Part shown: positions 1 to 12,501 of the stretch, one piece after another
How the letters are laid out: every line of letters starts with the position of its first letter
Numbering within the stretch: position 1 is the first letter of the stretch
NCBI GenBank assembly: GCA_904063045.1
Contig: CAJFCJ010000001.1
Coordinates: 2,363,501 to 2,427,500 of the forward strand
Origin: Dimorphilus gyrociliatus
Taxonomy: Eukaryota; Annelida; Polychaeta; Dinophilidae
Reading direction: 5' to 3'
Length of the DNA stretch: 64,000 nucleotides
The notes under the pieces: generated by a model
Database searches by the model: none
The model's input: only the letters and a program-made list of their open reading frames with translations
Told to the model about the DNA's origin: nothing
Position numbers and translations under genes: made by a program

Positions 1-77
1 CAATTTAACCCACGTAAATAAAGTTTTGATTCTTTACATTTAAAATTTAATTCATTTCCTCTTTTCTAATCGAACAG

Positions 78-957
78 ATCACAAATTAAAACTGTTAGTT
101 GGTGGGGCAATGGAATCATTTCAAATTTTATTATACGTTGGGCAGGAAGAGTATTTCATTGCAAACTCAGCAGCAGCGGGTTTTAGGGTAAAGAAATATG
201 AATATACAAATTCTCAATTACTTATTTGAACTTTCAACTTAAAGATACTCTTTCACTCTCCAAGTAAGATATTTAGGATGGCTGAGGAGAGCATATTGCT
301 GTCTCCGGGATTTCCGTATGGGATTAATATAAAATTTAGGAAAACGCAACAACTCCCCTACCCTTACGGAGAGTGTTCAGATAAAGCCAACTATACTAGA
401 GTATCTTGCTTAAATAAATGTTTCGAAATTTACGCTGCTAAAGAATGCAAATGTCGAGATATTTCTTTTACAAGTATAGACTAAGAACAGTATTTATTGA
501 ATTTATATATGAATATATTACAGACGGAAAAGAGTATCCGGTGTGCGCTCCTCTTAACTTATTTTGTCTAAAAGATGCGGAAAAAACGTTTTATAGAAGT
601 GGGATAGTTGCAAATGCCTGCAAATGCAATTTTGAATGTGTTATGGATCATTATGACTTTACTAATTCAATGGCTATGTTTGGCAATACTTTTCTGGATG
701 TTTTAAAAGAAATAGTAAATACTTCTTCGAAAGAGATTTCTAAGAATTATATTATGGTCAGCATTTACGTTTCAAACATTATCAGACAAAATTTGATTGA
801 GAAGCCAGCTTATACGTTGCTAGCTCTTTTATCAGATATTGGTGGAGCATTTGGTTTGGCTTTAGGAGCAACAGTTTTGACCATTTTTGAATTTGTAGAA
901 TATTTCATTATAATATTCACTAAGCTCATTGTCAGCAGAACGCCAAGACAGAGTTGA
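78..957 (+). CDS. DEG/ENaC cation channel, 5' end outside window
   Basis: C-terminal part of an amiloride-sensitive-type sodium channel subunit. Exons are 78-187, 245-473 and 524-957; the introns (57 and 50 bp) are GT-AG and keep phase. Sequence before 78 looks like intron, so the N-terminus and first membrane helix lie upstream. Visible family features are the SPGF segment of the extracellular domain, a Cys-rich ectodomain (CxCR, YPVCAP, ACKCNFEC), and the pre-TM2/TM2 block DIGGAFGLALGATVLTIFE. The family is known to form trimeric Na+ channels of the plasma membrane. The filter reads Gly-Ala-Thr instead of the usual Gly-x-Ser (codons 865-873). It is a paralog of the convergent minus-strand gene that ends at 1553, with identical 110- and 229-nt internal exons. 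The ligand (peptide, proton or mechanical) cannot be told from sequence. Confidence 0.9.
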
Positions 958-1552
958 CAAAATGATAAAATGATTAAATGGTAGTCTATAGTTATTTCAC
1001 AGAAACAACGCCAAATTGAAATTATTCGAGTTTCTGATTTAAGCTTCTCTTGTTAAAAAAATCTACTGTAAACAACAAACAAGAATAACAATACTTGTTA
1101 GACTTGAACCAAACTGTAAAGGATTTTATAACCTTCTTCGGTTGACTTTACTATCAGCCATAAAAATACTTTTACCGGTCATTTTCTTTAGGCTTTTCCT
1201 TGTATACTACTCTGGATTGAGTACTGATGAACATTCACTTAAAGGAAAGAAGCTAGAAGATTACCATTAAAGAGAGAGAAGAGAAAGTAATTCAACTCTG
1301 TGGAAGAAAAATGTAGAATCTCTCATTGTGATATATCTACGTTGAACAATAAAAAGTATTGAATAAAATATATCTGAAAAATATATTGAAATATTAAAAA
1401 AATGTATTATTCAATTTTTTGCTAACATCCAATGGAACATATTCGTAAAAGCAACACTGTCTGTTATCAAGTTGTTTTAAAGCTGTTAAACTTTGTTATA
1501 CTAAAAAGGTTTAGCTGTTGAATTAAATAAGTTTTCTTTTCAGGCTCGTCGA
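958..1552. other. intergenic, between convergent channel genes
   Basis: AT-rich 3' flank shared by the two DEG/ENaC genes. AATAAA-like signals occur, for example around 1347 and 1371. No gene, RNA or repeat family was recognised here. Confidence 0.5.
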
Positions 1553-3378
1553 CTAATGGTGGTGAACTATTTCAACTTTGCCCTTTCTTTTAAAATTATC
1601 GCAGTAACGTATGAGGATTATGACCAGACCGTCAATTAGCTCGAAAATTGTTAAAATTGTAGCTCCTAAAGCTAATCCAAAAGCTCCACCAACATCCGAA
1701 AGAAGAGCGAGCCAGTTGTAAGCTGCTTTTTCAATCGTGTCTGATCGTATCATAGCGGAGAAGTAGATATGTACAAGTACAAAGTTATCTTCCACTATTT
1801 GAGCAGTAGAATTGTATTGTTCGGCCAAGCTATTTAGAAAGTTGTCGCTAAATTTATTCATAGACGTCATGATATCGTACTGTGTTAAATCACATTCAAA
1901 CGGACAACTACAGGCTAAAAATGCTTCTGTTGCATAATACTCTCGCGCCTTTATAAGTAAACAGCGAATTCTTAGTGGAGCGCATACAGGATACTCTAAT
2001 CCATCTAAATAGAAACAGAAGAATATTATCTCATCTAACTGTACCTTTAGAAATATTCTGTAAAAGTATTCTTACTAGTATAATGAGAGTCTCTACATTT
2101 ACAAATGCTGGATGTATATTTTTGAAAGCAGTCTGCTAAGCAGTTAGATCTTCTGTATATTTTACTGGGAAAACAAGATCCGTAAGGGGATGGAAGTTGT
2201 CGCGTTGATTTTAACTTTAAGCTAATTCCATAAAGAAATCCTGGAGAAAGGAGTATACTTTGTTCCATCATTCGTATTGCTTCCTTCGGATGATGAAGTA
2301 AAATCTTTTTTGAAAGTAAATTGAACAAATAAGTCTGTATGATAATAGTAGTAATTTCAATATGAAAACTACCCTGAAGCCTGCTCCGTACGAATTTTGA
2401 ATAAAATAGTCTTCTTGTCCAACATAGAGCTTAATCACAAGAGCGTTGGATGCTCCGGTATATTTTATTTCAAATTGATGATCTATATATTGATAACGTT
2501 TCGTCAGATTTGATAAAATTGAAAAAAAAATAAAATAAACTGTTATAGAACCAAAGTTAATTTGAAGACATTCGCCCATATCAGTTGATAAGCTTCGTAT
2601 ATTCTCCGTTTGGCATTCCTGCTGCTTGAAGTAGCACTTAAAAATGGATTTTATTTATTATGTCAGTAATGGAGCTTAGTGATTTAGGTTGGAGCAAACC
2701 ATTTTTAAGGTATTATTTAAAGTATGTCCTGCATTCTTATTGAATTGTAACCAATCTCTATACGTATCATTTATAAGATTTTTGTAGGCAACTCTATTTT
2801 GCAGGTTTGTTGGTACCTCATTATATTCGTACGGCCATGACATTTTCATATGTTCCATTAATTCCCTATCTATTGATATGAACATTAACTAAATAATTAA
2901 TATACTTAGATTATACAATCTATTGTATTAAAAGATGTTCCTTGCCGTTAATATATGGCTCAATGTTTCTCTTTATCATTCTATTTTCATTACAGATTGT
3001 AACTGTTGGAAATTTTATGATTTTTAACGGTATATGGTGTAATTTTGATGTTGTTTCGTATTGAAGGAAGAAATTAACTCTATCTTGAATTTGAAAAACC
3101 AAAAATCCCAATGAAAACACAATCAAGAGAAACCAAATAATTCTTCGGATAAAAAATGCATCACTATTCAACAGTTTTTTAACTCCTATTATGCTAAGAT
3201 CTTGGAGGAAGTTAATAATTAAAAAGGTTATAGGAAACCCTTTCGATACATGTTCCTTCTTTTCATTCTCCTCTGCTGTAAAAGTTTCTCGGTTAGGTTG
3301 ATTTTCAGAAATTCTCATTCTATCCATTCTTTCGTCTAAATTGTTTGAAAAGTAATGAATAAACATATTTTCTAACAC
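1553..3378 (-). CDS. DEG/ENaC cation channel, full-length paralog
   Basis: Second DEG/ENaC subunit, tail to tail with the one at 78-957. Exons read as 3378 to about 2946, 2888-2700, 2636-2552, 2482-2373, 2304-2076 and 2004-1553. Exon 1 gives a cytosolic N-terminus, TM1 (FFIRRIIWFLLIVFSLGFLV) and the family motif FPTVTICN. Later exons give the Cys-rich ectodomain and TM2 with DVGGAFGLALGATILTIFE. The filter is Gly-Ala-Thr, as in its neighbour. The 110- and 229-nt exons match the paralog exactly, so this is a local duplication followed by inversion. The exon 1 to exon 2 join is not resolved: the acceptor at 2889 needs a phase-0 donor, and the only GT in that phase would delete the TICN motif. 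This could be an unusual donor, an assembly error, or the start of decay. Confidence 0.85.
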
Positions 3379-4155
3379 ATTAAATATAAATTACTTCAAT
3401 AAATAATTCGTCCCCTTTCCGTCGGTTAATTTAAAGTAAATATGACATTAATTTGATTATCAGACAACTAAAGAGTGTAAATGATCGAATTATGCTTGGT
3501 AAATGAGAAAATAAAGCTTTCCTATAAAAGGACAACATTGCACTAACAATACAAACAAAAATGTCATTTGTGCAATTGTCCTTCCTTAAAGCTCTAAATT
3601 GCTATTACACAGAGGTAAAAAGCAATATCACTAGACAAGAGCAGTAGTCTTATGATGATGAACCTGCTTGTTAAATGGTGGGACTAGTTTTTTACATATT
3701 GATTACAAAAGTGAGATAAAAGAACAAGAATTGTCTAGTCATTTATACTAGTATATTGATGTCATTTCTACAAAATGATATCAATAAGCAAATAGCCTTT
3801 AAAAACCATTGCCTTAGTGGTTTCTACAAAACATCTACAAATATTTAATACTGAGGTATGGCGCTGTTAATTGGATTTATTAAAAAAATGAAAAGAGTAA
3901 AGAATAAATCATATGAAAGTAGAGAGTAAAAGACTAGCGAAACAACTAAAGCCATAGACAGTAGAAAAAAGGGGAAAAATGCGTTTATGGAAAAAGATGA
4001 AAAGTAAAAAATAAAAAAAAAAGAATTAGAAAAATCATTTCGTATTCAAATACGAAAAAAAAGGAAAACTCTGCAAGTTAAGGTTTTTAAAAGAACAAAT
4101 TCAAATATTGAATTATGAATTATACTAAAAAATATTCTATTTGGCAATGATTCTT
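3379..4155. other. intergenic, no gene seen
   Basis: AT-rich sequence holding the presumed promoter of the minus-strand channel and the 3' flank of the CARD gene. An A-rich stretch lies at about 3960-4060. No coding or RNA feature is supported. Confidence 0.5.
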
Positions 4156-5748
4156 TTACAGAAGCTGTGCATATCTGGCTCCGTCCGTCAAAAACACCTT
4201 TCTATCGGCTGTTATTTCAATATACATATGTGGCAATTGTAGGCAACCAGCTCCTCGATGGCATTCGTCTTTGCAACACATCCAATGACCTTTCACCAGC
4301 GCTCTATAATGAACTCTGCAGGTCGTCGCTTTACTGTTGTCAAACTCAGTTCGACAAAATATACAATAGTTTAACTTTTGTTGATGTTTTCCTGTTGTTG
4401 GCCTACACGACGGTTCGATTGAAGGCAGTCTAAGGGCACCCGCAATTTTTGCTTGGACAACAGTCGACTCGGCCGCAACAAGTGTTGGTTTAGCAACAGT
4501 TTGTCTCTTCATCCTTCTCATCGTCATCTCTTGTTGCCTCATATAGAATTCAATATGTTCCTTTTCTCGAACGATGGCATTTAGTTTCTCTTCAGCGGCC
4601 AGTCTACTTTCCTTAACTTTGTTTAGTTCTTGTTTGAGCTTGTCCAGATCGCTTTTCTGCATGGTTCCGTTTTGCAGTAATTCTTGAATTCGTCTCTCGA
4701 CACTTTCATTGTCGGAATCGGGAGGCAAGCCCAACATTTCTCTGTATTTTAGTTCTTTTTTTTGGAGGTGATTGAAAGCGCTCTGAGCATCTTTGGCTGT
4801 TTTTGTGGAAAGTATAAAGGAAGCGGTTTAGTTGCGTGAATCTAGCATAGAAAATGAGTGGGTGGGTTATGTAATACAAGTACCTTTAACGTCTAATTCC
4901 TGCACTTCCGTGCGAAGAGATTCAATCTTTTCCTGAGCTTCAAAAAGGGCAGACTTCATGTCTAAAATTGCAGCATCTCGTTCGGCAGCAACACTCCTCG
5001 GAGTTTTGCCATCGTGAATTGCTTGAAGATTGGTAATAATGTTCAAATACTCTTGATTTACATTCATTAAAGTGTCGTACTCTTGTTGAATGTCATTCAT
5101 AATGTTTTTCAATCTCTCGTATTCTTTGTCCTTCTTCTTGATGGCGTCCTCTTTTTGTTTGATGAGAGCGTGCAACTCGCCGAAGCTCTCTTCCGACGAG
5201 ACCGACATTGAACGTTCTTCAGAGTCCGGCCTCGATATTGGGGGTAGAGTAGGATGGGCAGGAGAGGGGTTGACAAGAGAAGCTGCTCGTAGACTCCGCT
5301 GAAGATTTAATATTTTTTCTTGTAAGGTGGAAACGTCGTCGTGATAGACTTCTTTCAATACAACTTTGGTAGCAACTTCCTTAACTATTTTATGGGGAAC
5401 CGATATGTTGTTTAAACAGGTTTCCAGGTAGGATAAAGTTCGTTTATCGGGTAGGACGACCTCCGATGCTGTTGATTTACTTCTTAGCATGGAAGAGACG
5501 GTACTTGCTCCGTATTGTTCGAGAATTGTTATGAATTTCGTCCAGCTTCTGTTGTCCTTTTTACGAATGAAGCAAATGAGTAGTATGCATTTTCCGGCTG
5601 TAGTATCGTCTTGAATAATTTGATTGGATTCTTCGTGGGTAAGAACGGCTTCCTTTCTGAGAGCTTCAATCATTTCGTTATTGGGCGTCAAATGAGACAT
5701 AATAAACGGCGTCGATTGCGTTAATAATTTCTTTTTTACATGATCCAT
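4156..5748 (-). CDS. CARD, coiled-coil and CHORD-like zinc-motif protein
   Basis: Two exons, 5748-4884 and 4796-4156, joined in phase 1 (501 aa). Residues about 8-92 have the helical pattern of a caspase recruitment domain: LRKEAVLTHEESNQI, then TTAGKCILLICFIRKK and a final WTKFITILEQYG helix. A Ser/Pro-rich linker and long heptad-rich coiled coils follow (about 140-175, 205-290 and 320-380). The C-terminus (about 432-480) has a Cys/His cluster of the form CxxC-x(n)-CxxHY-x(n)-WxCC-x(n)-GC-x(n)-H. It resembles a zinc-binding CHORD module but is shorter. CARD plus coiled coil recalls CARD9/CARD11-type adaptors that nucleate BCL10-like filaments. No MAGUK or kinase region is present. A role as a cytosolic signalling scaffold is inference. 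The CARD call is good; the zinc-module name is tentative. Confidence 0.8.
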
Positions 5749-7312
5749 GCTAGTTGACTACTAATGCCTAATAATATTGATTTATACGCTAGCAATTCCA
5801 TAGCGCCCGTTCAATAAGACCGTTATGGATTATTCTCAGTATAAACAAGAAAAATGCATAACCTATTTTGAAATGTTTGAATATTTCCTTTCTTTTAGTC
5901 ATTTGTCTTCAACATTTCGTCTTTAACTTTCATTAACAATATCTTTCAAATATTTTCGGTCAACTGAATGACAACTGCAATGTCATTGTTTCTTTGAAAG
6001 TAAGCATATTCAAGTCAGTATATATAGGGGAAAATTTCACCAATTGCTATTGTATATTTTGTTTAACGATACTTTACAAGATGCAGTAGAGGAGTATCTA
6101 AAGAAAAATTGTATATGGCGATTAGAGTCGAAGTCTAAAGTTTGAAATCATTTCAACTTTGTTCAAATCATTGAAGCATTGTTTGGCAAATGCCAACTAT
6201 CCTTTTTTGAAATTAAGTGGTAGCTTATACAATGTTTAATGTAATTACAGACTTTATTTCAATATTTTGAACAAATAGTACAATTGCTCTGTTTATTCTC
6301 GTTAATTGATAAATAATTATGTTAACTATATTAAAGTTTTTTTTTCCTTTCATTTAAATGCATTACATTATTTGTCTTTTTTTCTGGTTTCTTTTGTGAC
6401 CTGAAAATCTCTTTGTTATATATAATTTCAATATAACTCTGAAGAGTAATAAAAACTTTAAGAGACGTTTAATTTAGAAACTTGGACCATCAGAAAGTAG
6501 AGTTAATGTTAATAGAGATTAGTTAATTGCCTGAAATTTATCTGTGAAACAGTCTCCAAAAGAGTTAAATTACTTAATATTATAGCTTGTTAACATACTT
6601 TATTTATTTCTATTAGATTGTTTTCTGAAACTTTCTGACTAATTAATTTAATAATACTGAAAGATGAATAATGTACAGTATACTGTAGATGAGATTAAGT
6701 AGGTTGTCCTTTGTTCTAAGTTGTAACCAATCTGTATGAGGGGTTTATTAACAGGAAATAGCTATTGTAATTTTGTACGAAGAAACTGATTATAAGTTTT
6801 ATTGGCTTAATGGTTTTATGATGTATCCCAAAGAAAATGGATATTTTTCTTTATTGAAAGTTGGTTTTCCAGAACAGGAAATAGAATCTGTTGTATTTAA
6901 TGTGTAATGTATTTAAGAAACTAAATGAACTAATAAATATATTGTTATGTATACAAATTTAGTTGACGATATAAAACGGAAACAGGAAACAGGATCTAAT
7001 TTGTTCTCAAATATTTATAAAACAATAAGAAAATCACATAATTACATAACTTGATACTTGAAAGAATTGTATTTTTTCATTAATCTTCCTCCTCTCTCTC
7101 TCTCTCTCTTTTCTTTTTCCCGATGTAGTGTATACCATAGCATATATTAAAACTTTATGATTAATAGTATTAATGATAAAGAGAATATATATCACTTTAC
7201 ATATACTTAATATAATAATTCCTTAACAATAGATGTTGGCAAGGTAACGAAAGCTTTTAATTTAATTATATCAATAAACACTTAAAAATAAGGTAGAGTT
7301 GTCCTAGATAGT
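5749..7312. other. intergenic, with a TC microsatellite
   Basis: AT-rich spacer. It contains a TATATATA box-like run at about 6020 in the 5' flank of the CARD gene, and a (TC)n tract at about 7091-7110. No open frame with splice logic was found. Confidence 0.5.
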
Positions 7313-7901
7313 TCAATACAGAAAATTATTCTTGATCAAAATTATACTAGTAACACCAAAACTAGCATCCAATAGCGATAGGAGAATTACGGCAAATTTC
7401 CACATCATTTCAATATTTTCAAGCTCGTTGTCATAGAATATATTGACAGAGTAGAATGTGATTTGAAAGAGGATAACTGGAAAATATGCGCAGGAAGAGA
7501 TAATGAGGAAGCCTTTTCTCTTTAATATATTATAAAATTATTATATAAATATTGCGTGATGTATAAATATACAAACCCATTTAAATGATTTTATCGTCAT
7601 AAGTATTTGACAAATCAAAGATAAAATAATAATTGTTAGGAAACAGGGTATTATATACATAACAAGACCCTTCTTTGCCCGAAAAACTGTACACATATTC
7701 AGCCAAATCATTGAAAATATAAGGAAAGTTCTAATGGTAATATTTCTTGATACTTCAATTTTTACTAAATTCTTTGCGAAATAAGGGATGAGCAACTGCT
7801 TCCAGTCATATAATTATATATATATATATATATTCCAATTCAATTGGATAAATAACTCTTACCGGATTACGATCAGACCCACAATTAAAGATGTTAGCCA
7901 T
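7313..7901 (-). CDS. orphan four-helix membrane protein
   Basis: Three exons, 7901-7863, 7795-7577 and 7519-7313, join in phase 0 with GT-AG introns of 67 and 57 bp to give 154 aa. The start MANIFNC is the first in-frame ATG. Four hydrophobic segments are predicted: about 37-52 (TFLIFSMIWLNMCTVF), 58-80, 90-112 and 124-148. Short basic loops lie between them, and there is no signal peptide. The layout resembles small tetraspan or MARVEL-type proteins, but I see no diagnostic motif and do not recognise the family. Clean splicing and a continuous hydrophobic pattern across both junctions argue that it is a real gene. Its function is unknown. Confidence 0.65.
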
Positions 7902-9630
7902 CTTCTTATTTCAAATATCTGTATAAGAGTTAATCCATCCCTTTTATAGTTTTAAGCTTATTCTTTGTGAAGTTTTGTATCGAATGTTACTTTGTCAATG
8001 TCTATTCTTATCTACAGTAATTTGATACTCTATTTTCGCAAAGAACTTGTGACAAATCACTTTTTATTTCATTTTTTTTAGACTATAAACCATTATATTT
8101 AAATGTATTCTATAAACAATAATACATAGTTCTTATTATTCATTTTACTAGTATATTTAAAAAATTAATGTTTACAAAAGTTATAAACGATACAAACGCC
8201 ATCTATTTTTTTACATTGATTCAATTAAAGAACGTAAATTGTAAATACGTCTCATAACGGTTCAAAAATATGGAAATGATTAATTAAATATATACAAATG
8301 TATATTGCTATTGGCAAAAAAGAGAAACAAAAAAGAGGTTAGGTATTATAATCTAAACATTGATAAGAACTTATATAATAAAATAGCTTTATACAACTTT
8401 TCATCTTTTACGACTCATATTTCCCCAAGTTTTTGATTTCAAATGAATAATATAAGAAATAACTACTAAAGCCTTTATTCTACAGTATACAATATTAGGT
8501 GATGTGCCAATAAAAACCATATTATGGCAAATATCAATACCTTCCATTCATTTTATTTCCAACTGTAAAATGTGCACTTGAAAAAGTTTTATTTTAACAT
8601 ACAACCAACCGGCAGAGTGACATATTTAATTAAATTGTTTAATTATTATTATTATTAATTCAAAAAGTTATCTTTAAAGCATTTAGGAAGTAAATAATTG
8701 TGATCAGGAAGAGTTTTTTAGATATATATATTATATTCTTTTTAAAAGTGAAATTGAACAATCTGTTTTAATTATTTCTAATAGATTCATATAAAAGAAA
8801 GACTATAGATGATTATTATTCAAAAGAAAGAGGAAATAGTATTCTATAAACAAGTGCATTCATACAATGGAAAATATTTTATTATATTTGCTAGGAAATT
8901 TTAAGTCTTCAAGGATGCAAATATTCAACAGTATGATAAGATAAGGAGTTATCAGATTTTTATAAGCATTTTATCTCATTAAAAGCTCCAAGTAAATACT
9001 ATTTATATACAGTACGTATGTAAAATTGAATTAAAGTAAAAGGTCTCTTTGTATTAAATGTTATATTTTAACAAATTGTAATCTTGAATTAAGATATAAA
9101 AGCTACAAGTTTATTGAATATATACTGTATATATATATATATATATGCTTCTACTATTTATATAAACTGTAATAGTTGTTTATTTGCATATTTTTGTTAT
9201 TATTTGTTTATAAACCTACATGTATTAAGACGTGTATATAAATATATATAAACAGTATATACAAAATTTATATAAAGTGCACTTCAATTGCAATTAATAT
9301 AGGCTTCATGTCATCTTGCCCAATGCCAACTACTGTCAAGACTTTTATCTAAATTTTTCAGGCCAATCTCCGTGCGATATCGGCCTGATTTTTTGATAAA
9401 AGTAGAAGGTAATCAATTTCTACTGTGCAGTTGAATGCTATGATAATTACATTATTATCGTTTATTAACCATCAATGAAATTCTAAACAATTAACGGAAT
9501 AATTTATTCGTTTACTGAAATTTCATCAACGCATCATCGAAAAAAGACGAAAAGGCAAAAAGAAAGACGCAGAAAGAGAAGAAATCACTCGATGAATGAT
9601 CATTCGATACTCATATAAGAAACTATCGAA
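7902..9630. other. intergenic, with a TA repeat and an isolated hairpin
   Basis: AT-rich spacer with a (TA)n run at about 9126-9146. At 9358-9388 there is a GC-rich hairpin next to T runs, listed separately. I see no protein gene. Confidence 0.5.
9352..9393 (+). other. GC-rich hairpin with T runs (possible small RNA 3' end)
   Basis: Perfect 7-bp arms TCAGGCC (9358-9364) and GGCCTGA (9382-9388) enclose a 17-nt loop. AATTTTTC lies directly before the stem, similar to an Sm site, and TTTTTT directly after. The arrangement recalls the 3' module of a spliceosomal-type RNA or a Pol III terminator. No known snRNA was recognised upstream. Confidence 0.3.
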
Positions 9631-12284
9631 ATGTCTAATTTGTATGTAAAAAAGAATTCAGCATTGGAATTATTTCTTTTAAGATATAATGCAAAATATT
9701 ACAAAGAGATCATAACAACAGAAAGCTGTATTATTGATAATGGAAGCTCTCATAAGCATAAATTTGTTATTCTTGCTCCAAATTCAATAGATTTTACAGA
9801 TAAGCCACCAACGAAGTTACAAACTGGTATTCATTTTTCAATCATTCATTCAATTAAATTAGTAAGTATATAGTATTATTTGTATTTTAATTTCTAAATA
9901 AAGTATTAATATTAATCATTAATTAATTAATTGATAAGAAACTAAACAAAATTGGATATAATGTTTTGTTATCAGAAGTTTCAAAATGATCGTAACTAGG
10001 ACATAACGGTCCATTCTGTAATTTATTACTAAAAAAAACAATGTATTTGCATAAATATTACCGAGTTAATACTGTTTTGTTATATGTTTTTATTTTGTCT
10101 ACCCTATTTATACAATTTGGCATGTTTATGTCTTTTTTTATTAATGTATATAAGGATTAGAGTATATGTTTACAATAACAAACGGCCGTAAGTCTCTTAC
10201 TAATTTAGATTGGTCTAAACAGCTCTTTTTTTTGGTTTTCTACAATCTTTACCATCATCATTAAACAAAATTCTATAAATATAATATTAATATATGAAAT
10301 GAACACTCCTTTGTTCTTATCTTTTAGTTTCCTGCTTTTATATATTTCTCTCAATAACAGTCCGATGAGCTACCGTCATTTCTATCTGGTCATGATCGTT
10401 TGAATGTTCAACATATCATAATAGAATATAGAGACGGTATTGAAGAATCACAACAGGGAAATTCACTTCAGTCATTAGCGTCAACAATATCTACTAAATC
10501 TACTTCGTCGTTAGCATCCTCGTTATCATCATCGTCGTCCTCGTCATCTTCGTCAACGTCTTCAAAACATTCGTCAAAAGGACCGACAAAAAAATCTTTT
10601 TTTAACTTTAAAGCCAAGCCCAGTAAAAATAAATTGGAATTGCTCTCTTCAAATGATATTGACAGCAAAGCAAAACAAAGTTCTAAATCATCTATATCTT
10701 GGTATGACTCATATTGAATTGGTTGTTTAATGATTCATAACTAATGACGAAAATATTTTACAGCCTTAAAAACTTCACTTTAAAGAGAAAAGACATTTAC
10801 ATTTTAAGGCAGTCATCAACCATTTATATGTTAATTAAATCAGCAATAAATAATTATAAACTTGTAAGTATTGATTTCAGTGTTTAGAGTTTCACCCTAT
10901 AATTATTCCTTAACTCTTTTACTTGAAAAGCGTTCCACCTTATCCCTTCATACAACTGTAAATAATCACTTACAAGATAATAATAAACATTCAATGTAAG
11001 CGTCTTTTAATGAAGAAGATTGGATAAGATAATCCAAAGATATATTTATATATATTTGTTGCTTTCTATCTTAATTACAGGAACCACAAAAGCTATTTTA
11101 CACTTGAAAATGAGATTTTAAATCATCAATGTTCATATGTCAATCATTCTAATGATATATATCATTCAATAAAACAGCTATATATAGCTTCTCTTGGAGA
11201 TTTTAATGCAAAAAAACATTTCTGGAAGGTATTTTTACAATGTTTATTTATACTACACAATATAATCATATTCTTTCATATCAAAACTTTCAGAATCCTA
11301 GTCTTTTTCGTCAATTATCATCTATATTATATTTTACAACGTTCAATAATAACTTGGAAAATCACTTTAAATCCAGTTTCAAACTGATGTGTGCAATTAT
11401 TAGAACGTTAATAAGTATGCTAACAGAAACTGAAGCAGTTGAAAATATTCAAACGATATTGGAAATTAATCAGGGAAGAACTTTAAAGAAATTGATTTAT
11501 GTAAGTTGTTTATATTATTACAAGGTAATATTGGAATTCATATATCTATAGGTCTTAATTGAAAGTCATCCAGAACTTCTTGTAAAACTGGAATCTCAGA
11601 ATCAAAAGGTTACTATTTCAATATCTTGAAAAATATTACTATTCAATAAACAATTTCTCTCATAGTTATTCCATGTTTACAATGAATATTTCGATTTGAC
11701 CGTCATTCTATTAGACAAGCTAATTGTTGTTATTGAACAAACAACATGGGTTATAAAAGAGAATGCTATCCTTAGCTCTGTTTGGATAATTGAATATGCT
11801 AAATCCTTACTTAGTTTGGTTTGTCATCTTTAATACTTATATTAAACTTTCTTTATGAGAATTTTTCACTTACATTAGGATGGATATATTGAAACTATTA
11901 CTAAGAGTATAATTGATACTTTTAAGCCAAATTCAACAATTCACTTGAATCCTGAATGTTCGATTATACTCTACCATCAAGTAAAAGTACTTAAGAGACT
12001 GATTCAGGAAGTTGATGGAGTTAAAGAAACTTTAAGAAGTCAATTCTATGAAGAATTTTTGTAAGTTTATCATCAGTTATGAATAAATTTGCATATAATT
12101 GAAATTCTTCAATTACAGATATTATTTAACAGTTTCATCCATTAATAATAAAGATATGACATGCGATCCAATCAGAGAAATAATACTTAAAACCTTAGAG
12201 CATATTATCAAAGAAATTACTCAGAGGCCATTTTCTCTTCAAACTACTAAGCAATCTATAAATTTATCCGATTCGTCGTCCTAA
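9631..12284 (+). CDS. C12orf56-like uncharacterised protein
   Basis: Eight exons: 9631-9861, 10361-10701, 11081-11228, 11294-11500, 11552-11608, 11666-11818, 11879-12060 and 12119-12284. All joins keep phase, giving 494 aa. The N-terminal part, with FVILAPNSIDFTDKPPTKLQ and then ELPSFLSGHDRLNVQHI, resembles what I remember of vertebrate C12orf56, a protein of unknown role; this is memory and not a search. Residues about 130-160 are almost pure Ser/Thr, encoded by mixed TCN/AGC codons. The second half is predicted to be all-helical (repeated Leu/Ile heptads, no membrane helix, no signal peptide). The gene model is firm because eight exons close to one frame; the family name is tentative. Confidence 0.75.
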
Positions 12285-12501
12285 TTTTAATTAATTATTA
12301 CTGGCAGAAAGAAGCAAGGTAGCGCTCGTATGTTTTTGAGATTGATGAATATATTTACAAACTATATATTAATTTATTAAATATATTTATATTCGACCGA
12401 ATATTATTTGAGATTATATGAATATTACATAACTCACTACAATTACAAAATTTTTATTTCGTACACTTTTTATGAAGCTTTATCCTTTTCTTCCTTTCTT
12501 T

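Noticed and set aside
4167-4433. Plus-strand open frame of 88 codons
   Set aside because: It is antisense to the zinc-motif exon of the CARD gene and has no splice or motif support.
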